From Prostheceraeus crozeri (lineage: Eukaryota > Platyhelminthes > Polycladida > Euryleptidae), in contig CAJQUW010000898.1 of assembly GCA_907163375.1 (NCBI GenBank), forward strand, positions 1 through 64,000: a stretch of 64,000 nucleotides of DNA, read 5' to 3'. The translations under genes were made by a program, and so were the position numbers. Under the pieces are notes generated by a model. That model searched no databases, was not told the DNA's origin, and saw nothing but the letters and a program-made list of their open reading frames with translations. This document shows positions 15,301 through 27,300 of the stretch, piece by piece. Numbering within the stretch: position 1 is the stretch's first letter; each line of letters begins with the position of its first letter.

Positions 15301-18300
15301 GTTTCCTCAGATAACATCTAGAGTTTTGCATCTCGATGAAACCTCAATCGCCGAAAGGTAGGGCACGTGCGCAGAAAATTTCTCATTCACAGGTGGTCAA
15401 CATGCTATATTACTCAAATGATTTCATCAAAGGTGCAAATAAGGATGGTTACTAAGCTCGAATTGTTACAAAATTCGATGTTATTAAATCCGAACACTAC
15501 TATATCTTGATTCTCCAAATTATCAAATAGTCTTGTTGCAAACGAATTTCGCCTTGACGAGAGATCAGTAGTGATAAATTACCCTTGATTCTACGCCTCC
15601 GCTGAATCGCCTGAAGACGTCTTTAGTCACTCGATGAGATACCAACAAAAACGGGGCAAGCATATTCAATCAAGCTGCGTATCACGGCGTTGTATACTAT
15701 GACTTAATTCTTCTCAGGATGTACAGCCAAGAATGACTCCAAGAAACTTTAAGAATCGCTGAAACTTGATGAATGGAAAACAAGACTCAACATCACAAGC
15801 ATCTTTGAATAATCCACGATAGCTGATTAAGCTAAACGTTCTCTGTTTGTTTATATTTAGGCAATTTTCCTCATCAGACCATTGAATAACGTGACTGATT
15901 TTTGATCTTAAGATCTTAATGTCTTGGTTGGCCTTTTCCTTTCGCATCCCGAATGTTAGACAGACATCGTCCACGTACTTGAACATGCAGGTAGCCGAAT
16001 TCAGTGGAAAGAGAGAAGATGCAGTGTATATAAAATTCAAAGAAATACGGACCGAGAAGGGAACCCTGAAGAACCCCACTGGTTGCCTTCTGCCATGCCA
16101 TTGGCAATCGTACACACTACACACTCTCTCAAACAATAAGCTGTCAACCGACTTTTAAGCACCAGCCTGTGCGTATGTGTTGTGTCATCATTTCGGACAA
16201 ACCAAAACACACATCGCTGTCTTGCTACATTCAGTGTATCCAGTGAAGAAGGCTGAGAAGAGGATGGTGAAATCATCAGGTGAACTAATTTTCGTGCGCC
16301 TGTCATCTTCTTTAGTAATGATCGGAAGGACCAACATTATCGAGAAAACGTGTGCGCAATGATCTGAATTCTTTGAATCTGAAGGAAGCGTGGCAATCGA
16401 ATTACTTTGGTGGAATTTACAGCAATCCGCAAACGACGCACGACGTTTTTACTATCTCTGTGAGGTATTAGGAATTCCCTTTTGCCCACTTACTAAGCTT
16501 CAGCATGTGCCATCGCTTTGAACTAGTCTTCACTTCTAGTAAAGTGAAAGAGTTCCACACTCTAATTCTGTGGATATAGCAGAGAGCCACAATAACGAAT
16601 ACTGATCCCGGGTTTCAGCGGGAACATTGCAATGTCAAGTAGCAATAAAAGGGACGTGGAAGCATCGTGGACCTGTTAACGGGCATCTATGCACTGAGAT
16701 AATATTGTCAGCATTTACCCATAGCTCAAGTTTTTACGATCGCTTTAGTTAAACGGCCCTTAGATAGCCTGCAGCTATAGATTACATACTGTTTTGCGTG
16801 TAGACCAATTTATACAGCGTTATGCGTCTTTTGGGAGTTTGATAACAATAAGCTCATGGATAATTTGTGTGATCATTTTCAGTTCTAGCTTAGGAAATGA
16901 ACATGCAGAAGACTCCTGATATTCACGTCCTGCGCTGCATTGGATCAGTGTTATCAGATGACGTGAACTCACTTCCGAACGATGTCTCCTCAACAGGTTG
17001 CTATCTACTACTACGGGCGTCGATCACGAGCGTTGACATTGTGCGTGCGATATCGACGTGCATCTGATTACATCAGACAGTATGCCGGCGACTTACTCAA
17101 GAAAATCTATCTCCAACATTTCAGTCAGCAATTATTTCTATCAATAATACGAATTATGTGAATGCTTTTTAATACTATGAATTTCAATGGTTCAGAGGTT
17201 GTAAATACACGATGTGTAAATACTACTTAAATATTCTTTTGAGCCCTGCGGAGTCATTGGAATTCATGTTGTTATTTGAATTCTACTTGTTTAGACCAGT
17301 AACCGGGCAACTGATAAATGTAAATGTAACAAATGTAATGAGTAGCGCCTGCGTGAAGCGCCTCAATCTTGGATGCGGTATTAAGTGATTGCAGAAAGCA
17401 GTCCGCCCTCCACGTGCCTGCGTTAAAGTCCTGGTGCCTTCACCAATTCACAGATCCTCAAGATGTTGTCGGTGGGTGTGGTTGGTTTTAGAGGGTATGC
17501 TTGCACGTCCTCTAGCTCCAGCATCGCTGGTTCAAACCTACCCACGATTGATGAGGCCCAACAGGCCAAAACATGTCTCGTGGTGGTTACATCTGTTGAG
17601 ATTTGATCAATTGATTTCTACTGTTTCAATACTTTACGAATTCTATATATTTCTAGGCTTTGAAGTGAATAAATATTTTAATGCCTTTCACTAAATATTT
17701 TTTTCCGATCCCTACTGATGACTTTTCTGCTGATTCCTTGTACTATCTTTGTGATCAGCTATCCTTCTAACTATTCTGACATTATCATTTCAGGGTCAAA
17801 ACGTTGGAGAACGACTTTGTAAAAAGGCCGATTTTGTGATTTCAGAGCTGCATAAGAGGCAAGATAATATCAGAGCAGAAATCAGTGAATCTCAAGGTGA
17901 GTTCATCAAAACTACTCATCTCAGTCAATCTGAGTTGAATTTTGATGCTAAGCAAAATACCACGGCTTTGATAGATACTAGCCAGTGTTCATAGTCTTCA
18001 AGGAATTGCTAGCATATGAATTTTGAATCGAATGCTCAGTACGCCGTGAATGTCATATAATATCAAAATCGTGAGTGGTAGACAAAAAATTATATTGATA
18101 GGGTATTTTACGACAGTCGAACAGCTTTTCTTTGTGATTCTTGTCACAAGAAAACATAGTTCCAATCATCAGTGATAAATAGTTGATATCTTTTTGAACG
18201 ACTCAAGTGAATCTTGAATGTCTTCTTTTATTCTGGAGCTCAAGTTGAATTCCTTGCTCAGGTTTCGTCACGAATTCTCATTCGACTACCTTGCGAGCAC

Positions 18301-21300
18301 CATGACCTCGAGCGGCCGGAAAACCCACAGGTGTTCACTAGTTTATAAAAGCCATGCTAGTTTGGCAGCCAGAATGAGTTTCTAGCAGGAAAAGGGAACG
18401 AAAATGAGACTTACACGGAATGATGCGTGTCCTATGGCTACTACGAATCTGCGCGTCTGCCGAATTTTGCCCCGTTTCTCATCTTGTCAGACACGATCAA
18501 AGAACACGTATTTGAAGTTTTCGGCAAAAATGAGATTTTCTATGTTTTCTCTGATTAAATGTAGTGTGCTAAGTCTAGAACCATGATTTTTGACATGAAA
18601 TGTCTTCAGGTCATTTCCTATCATGTGTATGTAAGTTATTATCATGCTTCTGATCGATGATGTATGCATGTCCAAGAATGTGGTTAAATGTGGTTAAACT
18701 TGACGAAAATGTTGTGCTTGCGCAGAAGGATGAATGCACCTGAATGAGTTGATGACCTGAATACATTCCATTTCCTATGACTCTAGACTGAACGCTTTTC
18801 AGTAAGCAGAAAATCTCATTTTAGCGAAAATTTCAACCTCCTTCCCATTCAATGGATTTACATGTGTTTTTTTTATCCTGTCTGATTTGAAGATGAACCA
18901 GATATCGACAGACACGCAGATTCTCAGAAGCCATACGATGCACATCATTCTTTAAAAGCATCATTTTCAGTCTTGTTCCCTTCAGAAACTCGTTCAGGAT
19001 GCCAGACTAAACACTTCGATGAGCAACTTAGTCTTCCATTTCTTCCTCGATTGGAAATCGCTCACACATCACATGTGATGCAATAGTTGACGGACTTTTT
19101 TATTTGCAATTCCGAGACGACCAGAACTCTGTCACTCGGAATAATCTTCTTCTTTAACCACAACTGTTTGAGCCCCATGTTGGAAATTTTTCTTTCTTCG
19201 CATGCATGAAATGCCGTAAATAAACAGACTCCCTCTCCGCGGTGAATGACATCATGAGTGAGAAGTATGTGAAACCCTATGGGCTCAGATGGGGGCCATT
19301 TTCGCGACATAAAGAATAAGCAGTACAGTGAGGTCATCGATCTCATTCTTTATAACGATAGAAAGATTCATGATGTGCAAAACTTTTGAAGGAGTTTAAT
19401 GCATCCTCAGATACTTTTAGCCAATACTATATTATTTCAGAAAATGGATTCTTTATTTTGACAGCACAAGCATTGAAGAAAGGCTTGTCGTTTCTAGTTT
19501 TGCAGTTGGCCACATGTTACTGATTAAAGACTTTGTCAATGATAGGCTATTGATTTTTTTAAGAAGTATTTTTGTAGTCCGGCAGTTACTGACACTTTCT
19601 TCCTAAATTCGCGCACAAATGGCTTAATAGCATGGATTTGTAGATCTTGAAACGCTGAATACAAAAATCAAATTCTTAAGTCTCGCAGCCAGTCGCTTTT
19701 GGTTATAGGCAAGGTTGAAGGATTCCCATTGGAATCCAATGGTAAAATTCGAGAAATATCTATGGATTGTGAAACAAAAATCTTTGTGGTATAAAAGTTA
19801 AAGTGACTCACATGATTCAGTATGTGATGTTTGAGAGCCTCCACAAAATGAGACTATTTCATGTTTTGACTTAATTTTGGCGATTTTACTCATTTTGTAG
19901 AGGCTCTCAGACATCACATACTGAATCATGTGACTCACTTCAATTTTTATATCGATGTTGATGTTTTGAACTCAATCACGTTTCAAATCTCATGGCATTC
20001 TGATAAATAGTTTCACTTCTGCAAAAGAAAATGTACGAAAATTGCCAAGTGTTTCACAATCCATAGATATTTCTTGAATTTTACCATTGGATTGTTCAAC
20101 CTTACCTATAACCGACAGCGACTGACTGTGATTCAGGATCTACAAATCAATGCTATTAAGCCCTTTGTGCGCGAATTTAGGAAGAAATCGTCAGTAGCTC
20201 CTGTCCTATTGGCATTTTCCTGATCATGCGGGTGTAAATGATTGGATGTCGTCAAGTTGTCTGATTTTTCAGATAATTTGACTACCATGATTGCAACGAT
20301 AATTCGAACAGAATTTGCGGACGAATATCTTGGAAGAAATGTAAAACAAAACAAGGTAAGACTTGCACCATAGACATATTGTAGAATTACATCGAGACAT
20401 TGAATACGTTGTAATTACAGCATTCAAGACAAATGACAACATCAGAATTCTCTTCGGCCTCTGATCGAGAGCTTGTGAAGGGTTTGAACAAGAAAATGTA
20501 CCGCACGGTAAGAGCATTCATACATTTTTCATTATGTTTGCCATCAGGAATTATTCGGATACTCTGTGGTTAGGTTATTGAGCCTGATAGAATTGTATAA
20601 ACTGCATGCTGTGTACAAAGTGCATACATGAAATGTTCATTGATAACCAATATCATGCACGTTTTTAAAAGTTGTTCATGTCCCATAGCTGAGAATAACC
20701 ACGTTGATAGATGATTTTGAAGTGGCATGAAGATTTCGCGTTAATTTTCAATGAATTGCTTTACCCTTACTACTGCAATTATGACTACCGTATCATGGAA
20801 TACTATAATACTATTGCAACAACGAAAGAAAAGTAGACCTACATGTCCTTTTATGCATCTACAGAACTGATCGTAAGGAACGGACCCCCTAAATTTCACT
20901 AACTTTCTCATGTCTTCCAATCGTGTCGCACATGAACGTGCCAGAAGTCATACATCTTTGACCTTGTATTCACCGCTTCAAAATGAGCTATGATTAACAT
21001 GCATCCGTTTTTGCGGAAATGAGAAAAAAACATTGAAAACATTGAAATTGGACTTATATGAATATGACTTGTATATTCATGCTCTTTACATCGCAAGGAT
21101 TCTGAAGATACCAAACACTAACATTTTTGATGAAACAGTGAGATGTTCACAAGCTGTTAGCGTGTTAGCGTGCGGTCGTATTTTCTATAGCTCTCGTCTA
21201 TTGTCGAATTTTCACTGTAATCAAAGTTTTAAGTAATCGTTTCCCTTAGTTTTTGATATCGTAGTAGTCCTTATTGTGTTTGCAGTCTTTTGGTGCTAGT

Positions 21301-24300
21301 TTTGCTGTTGTTTTCTGATTATTTCCTTTTTTGTAGCAATTTTTTTATATAGTAGAGAACCCCTATTGTGTTGATTTTGTTGAGCTGACTTCACTGCCTT
21401 TGTGAAGCAACAATTTCACTCCAACTGTCCGAAGACTTTCTATTCAACTTCGTATTGATTTACCTAGACAGTAGGTAAGACATCAAACTGTTCGACTTTG
21501 CCATATTTTATTGTTATTGTACATAGAAATCTGATCTTTCCGCTAACTTTTGTGAAATTTCATAATGATTATGTTGCAACCAGTGTCTCCGTCAAAACCT
21601 AGCGATCGCCAATGTGGGGTTTGCAGAGATTCTATTTCGGAATTGGACATTCATATGACTTGTGAAAAGTGTGATTTGCTCTTCCATTCCTATTGTACGA
21701 AACTGCCATCGTATGAATTTATTAAGTATATAAAAACAAAACGGATATATACTTGTGACACTTGTATGTTCAAAATTTATCCTACTGACATCCAGAACAT
21801 AGCGAAACAAAATGAATCACATCAAAATCAACAAAGCAAAGAAGAACTAGATTGTGAATCCGAATTCGATAGAATGAAGCAAAGACATCATCGAGAAAGA
21901 GAAGATTTGCTGACATCAATCAATACTTATGAACAAGAAATGAAGAAAAAGGATGAAGAAATTAGAAACTTACAAGCAGAAATCATACAGATGCGGTTGG
22001 CGGAAATCGATGCGAGAAGGATAGAAGCAAATAAAAGCCAAGAAAAGAAAGACAATGGAAGCGAAGACTCTGACGAAGAAGATTGTACAAATAAAGAAGA
22101 CGATGACGTTGAAGACACAGAATATTACTTGAAGCAAATCAATATGAAAATAAGAAAAATGGGCGACAACATCAATGAAATTCATTCAACGGTTAACGCA
22201 ATACGCGAAGAACGCTTCAGAACGGTACGAGTAAGCCCACCAAAGTCCAGTTTCCCTAAATTCATACCAATAAATACAACATCAAGCCAATCTCCGCAAG
22301 CAGAACAACGTCCTATTGAAGCAGATCGAGTTAACCAGCAGGAAGTTCAACGTTTGCATCAACGGTCATCTCATCAAAGACCGCCTCAACACCAAAGTTC
22401 TTTGAAATTCAAGTCATGTTACATTTGCGGTAGACGTGGGCACCTCTCGTGGAATTGCTGGTTTAACAACAACTACAACATGAGACCACAACCAAGAAGA
22501 TATCCTGGACAGCATACTCATAGAAGAACAATGCCATATAGAAGACAGTGGAGAAATTTCCGACACGATGGAAATTATGAGTGGGCTAACGAAAGAAGAT
22601 ACCCAAGAAATCCATATCATGATCAAAGACCACACGGAAGACGACAACATCAATTTTATGAGAGCAGAAATTATCGAAGAGAAAATGATCAATTTCCTGA
22701 AGAAAGAATAAGACCATTGTCGCCTAACCAATATCAACAACAAAACACTCATTATAGAACAAACGATAACAGCTACACAAATCATTCAACACGTTCTAAT
22801 TACAATAATAACCGTTATTTTTGATGAAGTGAAGGAAGGAGAGGAGGAAAAAACTGATGCTGAAAAGAAACAGACAAAGCATGCTAATATAGAATTATTC
22901 TATGTCAATATTAATGGATTAAATGAGGATAAAATAAAAAATGAGGATTTTTTACATGATATTCAGGAAGCTAATATCATATGTCTAACAGAAACACATT
23001 TGACTCTTATCCAAGCTCAACCGGTGCTTAAAAATTGCTACGGTCTTCATACAATAGCCAATAGAAACATCAATCGCGGGAGAAATATAAAAGGTGTCTC
23101 GATATATATAAAAGAAACTGATGATATTTCAATGCTAGATATTGAAAGTTTGATTAAAGAAAAAGGAAATCTCCAAATACTCAAATTAAAAAGTACTCAT
23201 TGGAATAATTTAGAACATATATTCCTGATTGTTTGTTATGTAGATAACCGAGATTCAAAATACAAAGACAGAGAAATATATGAAAATATTAAGCAATACA
23301 TGATCCAATTTAGAATGGAAAACATAATAATGATCGGGGATTTCAATGGTCGTATTGGCAATGAAACAAACTATGTCACTTGTACACTTCCAGAAAGAAA
23401 GTCAGATGACGTTTTGATAAATCCAATGGGCCGACATTTAATTAACTTTTGTAATGAAACTTCTTTGATAATTGCGAATGGTAGGTTAGAAAATAATTCT
23501 GAGGGTAGATGCACTTATTATAGAACTCAAAATGACGAGATACGTAAATCAGTAATTGAATTTCTTCTTATATCGGAATCAATGGTAAATAATCTTAATT
23601 CCTTTCAAATAATGGAACCGGTTCCATATACGGATCACTCTCCAATGATAATAGAATTAAAAATAAAATTGATATCAGAATTTGAGAAACAAAATCATCA
23701 ACCTGATCAGGATTGCCATCATACCAAAGTAATCAAACCTCATAAATGGAAAAGCGATATGAAAAATAGCTTTAACCATAAAAAGTTTATTGAAAGATGT
23801 AAAGGTCTAAACAAACAAATTTTGAAAAACGATCTTTCGGTTGAAAATATCTATAATGAACTAAGCAACATTAATTCGATTTGCATAAAAAATGTCAAAA
23901 AGCCAACTCGAAAAGTTGTTCTTTCAAATGAAACACGGAAATTTAGAAAATGTTATAGGAAGAATGTTTCTCAATGGAAAAAATTCCCAACAGCTGAAAA
24001 TTTATGTAGACTAATGGAAAGTAAAAGAATCTTAAATAGAAAAGTGAAAGCGGATAGAAGATTGGAAAAGATAAAGAAATTAAGAAATTTAAGAAATGCA
24101 AGAAAAAATAATCATCATAGAGAATATTGGCAACTGATAAATGAAAATAAAACTGTTAAAAAAACTAACCGCAAATGTGTATTAAAGGCTTCAGATTTTT
24201 ATTCCTACATTGTAGCTAATGACTTAAAGGTATCAAGTAGTACATGTTTGTCTTACAACAGTTTACCAAAAATATTGCAAGGCCAAGTAAATGCTGATAA

Positions 24301-27300
24301 TCTGAATAATAGAATTACAAAAACTGAAATTGTAGATGCTCTTAAAGAATCCAAGTCACAGAAAACAAGTGGCCCTGACAGAATAACTTATGAAGCATTA
24401 AAGATATGCGAAGACGAGACAATTGATACTCTAGAAACGCTGTATAGCTATGTACTGAATGATGCTGATGAAATTCCTTGGAGAAGTAGTTGGATTACAC
24501 CAATATTCAAAAAAGGAAATAGAGCTGATCCAAATTCATATCGATATATCAACCTATCATCCTGCATAGAGAAGATTCTGACGAGAATTATAAATATGCG
24601 ACTCAACAATTGGTTAATGGAAAATAACGTTATTAAGAAGAACCAAACCGGTTTTAAAAAGGGAAGTTCCGCATTGGATAACGTGCTGATTATCAAGGAA
24701 ATTATGCAAATTTATAAGAATATAAAACAACCATTATTTCTATGTTTCGTTGATTTGTCGAAGGCTTTTGATTCCATTCCGAAAAGAAGATTGACTGATA
24801 AGTTAAAAAGTTTGATGCCCGAAAGTAAAATTTTGTCATTGATCATAAGCACCATTATCAATAAAGAATACAAAATTTTACATTGTGGCAAAGAAACACA
24901 ATCCTTTAAACTTGAAAATGGTATTCCACAGGGAGATGTTCTATCACCAACTTTATTCAGTATTTACATAAATGACTTTATTGATATCTTAAATGATAAC
25001 AAAGACACGATTGATCCAGTAAGACTATTTGATTTGGAAATGTCATCAGTCATATATGCGGATGACATATTGCTCATGAGCGAAAGCATGCATGGTTTGA
25101 AAAGTCAATTTAAATTTCTTTACAAATATTGTACACATAATGGCCTTAGCATTAATTATGATAAGACTAAAATCATGACTCACAATATAGCTACTAAAAT
25201 AGACAGAATTGACATCGTTCTTGATGAAAAATTGACATCCATAGAAGTAGTTGACAAATATAAGTATTTAGGAATGTGGATATCAAAAAGTAACAAAATT
25301 CATTTGGAACAATTGACAACTAAGGGAAAGCAAGCCTCTTATCTAGCAGTTAAACAGCTAAAAGAGTTTGGACAAGTTACTGGAGATATTTTAAAGAATA
25401 CATTTGAGATGCTTACGTTATCAAAAATGAAGTACTGTGCCGAATTCTGTTTCTTTAATAATTTAAAAAGTTTAGATCAAATTCAATATCAATTTTACAA
25501 AAGATATTACCATCTAAAGCAGACTACACCCAATTATTGTCTCATTGGTGAATTTGGAATATGTCCTATGGATGCTCATTTCTCGAAGGCAGCTATGTGT
25601 TATTGGATAAAAATAATTACGAGAAATGAAAGAAGTTTGATAAGAGAAGTATATGATGCAATATATCTCAATATGACTTCAGATGGTCATGATAGTAGAT
25701 ATACTTGGTGCTGGCGAATAAGGCAGTTACTTACAAAACTCAGCCTGACAAATCTATGGGACGAACAGGTAACGGCTGACAAAGGAAAATATTTGAGAAT
25801 TGCAAAAAATCGAGTGACTCATTACATTAGAGAAAAATGGATATCTACAGCAAAAGATAGTCATTCTGGCCTGAATTATTTAGAATTATGTGGTTTTGAG
25901 AATACTATGAAATCATATCTGAATTTTGATATTGAATACAATGACATCAATATATTATTAAAATTTCGAACAAAAAATCATAAATTAGATTTCGTAACTG
26001 GCAGTTACGGAAATTGACTGCGATATGAAGAGCGTTTATGTGAGCTATGTGATAATTTCGAAAGTGGAGACTCTGTATCATTTCATGATAGAATGCTCAC
26101 TATATCAAAATTTACGACAAGAAACAGCGCCTTTGTTATGCAACTGTAGCAATACAACAGAATTCAATAAATTGATGAATATTTTAACTCCAAAACTGGT
26201 AAAATCCATCGCGAGGTTTCTCAAAAAAGCAAACGACTTGCGAACGATAACTAAGGAAATCACTAATCAATAAATATGAAATCTGGAAATTTATTTTCGT
26301 CAATTCTCCTCTCCTTCCTGTTCAGAATATATTTTAACAACACCGACCGCACGCTGTTTTCTGCCATCAAACTATGTTTTTTATGTATGTGAGCACACAT
26401 GCTCCTGTTTTCCAATGTTCTTGGAAATAAACATTTTTGACTTTTGACTTTTGACTTTTGACTTTTGAGAGCACAGCATCAACGTAGCGTCCTGATTTTG
26501 TGATAACTTCACCATAGCACAAATGTTTTTATAAGTTCGCCGATTTTGATGAACTGTATGTCAAAAGTGAGCCCAGAAAATGCTCGTGCCTGATAGATTA
26601 TGATACTCACATGTTTTCCTACTGAAAAATTGCGATTTGCAAATTGAGCGACTTTCATATTTTGACCACTGCTCAGCAAATGCAATAACACATACGAATC
26701 TATCATAGCTCACTTTAAAGCTGAAAAAGCAAGTTCTTCATTAATGTATAGCACGTTGATGTGCAACACGATTGAAAGACATGAGAATTGATTGAATTTC
26801 AGTGACATTTAGGTGGTCCGTTTTCATGATCAACTCCGTAACGTGTTAGTGACGTTGACAGTTAAATTTGAAACTATACAATCGCATGCATTTGTCTGTT
26901 TACATGAAGCACACTTATTTGATCTTAAAGTTCTCCATTTTAATCACATTTATCGGAAAATCAAAAAACAGCTGATTATAAGATTAGTTGGACACCAGCA
27001 GCTTTCCATGTCATTCTACATGTTTTTCTACTACAGTATATCCCACAAAATGCTGAGAACTTTAATGCTGCAGATTTTAAGCTGTTACATTTTATACACT
27101 CTCCATGCACACATGTACAGCAAAAGATGTGCAGTTTACCGACGCTGCGGCTTTGTGATAGAGTGTTCGTTGTGTGTACGCGAGACTTTGGCTCTAGCCT
27201 TGGTCGGTCAAACTTAGGACCTTCAAAATAAGCGCCCTCTGTCTATGCGGAAGCAGAGGTACTGCCTTACATAGTGTCATGTTTGAACATGCATCACAAA

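Larger units (their letters stand above)
14530..16180 (-). pseudogene. CR1-like reverse transcriptase relic, interrupted by the Tigger element
   Basis: Read on the - strand, the pieces follow the order of a CR1/jockey-type reverse transcriptase. A segment with GVLQGSLLGPYFFEFYI (B-box, about 16080-16030) is followed after a frameshift by KYVDDVCLTF (the YxDD active site, about 15980-15950), then a WSDEENCLNINK segment and LGVILG, and then after another lesion VYNAVIRSLIEYACPVF (about 15690-15640). Downstream the relic is split by the Tigger insertion and seems to resume below 14780. Several frameshifts and stops make it dead. It lies in an intron, antisense to the host gene. Confidence 0.75.
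21240..26470 (+). mobile_element. Near full-length non-LTR retrotransposon (CR1/L2/jockey-like) with 7-bp tail repeats
   Basis: A T-rich 5' leader, ORF1 with PHD and CCHC zinc fingers, ORF2 with AP-type endonuclease plus reverse transcriptase, a short 3' UTR with AATAAA, and a tail of four full CTTTTGA units (26441-26468) define the element. The 5' limit is uncertain, placed where sequence stops looking like the host intron. No clear target duplication was found. A microsatellite tail instead of poly(A) is typical of CR1/L2-type elements. It is inserted in sense orientation in the longest intron of the host gene. ORF2 is open for 1062 codons but has late lesions, so the copy is recent but probably no longer active. 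Confidence 0.85.

Noticed and set aside
16037-16306. Separate host gene on the - strand at 16.0-16.3 kb
   Set aside because: Its overlapping frames are frameshifted pieces of one CR1-like reverse transcriptase.
22414-22785. 123-codon open frame on the - strand
   Set aside because: It is antisense to the Arg/Tyr/Asn-rich end of retrotransposon ORF1; the codon bias of that region keeps the opposite strand open.
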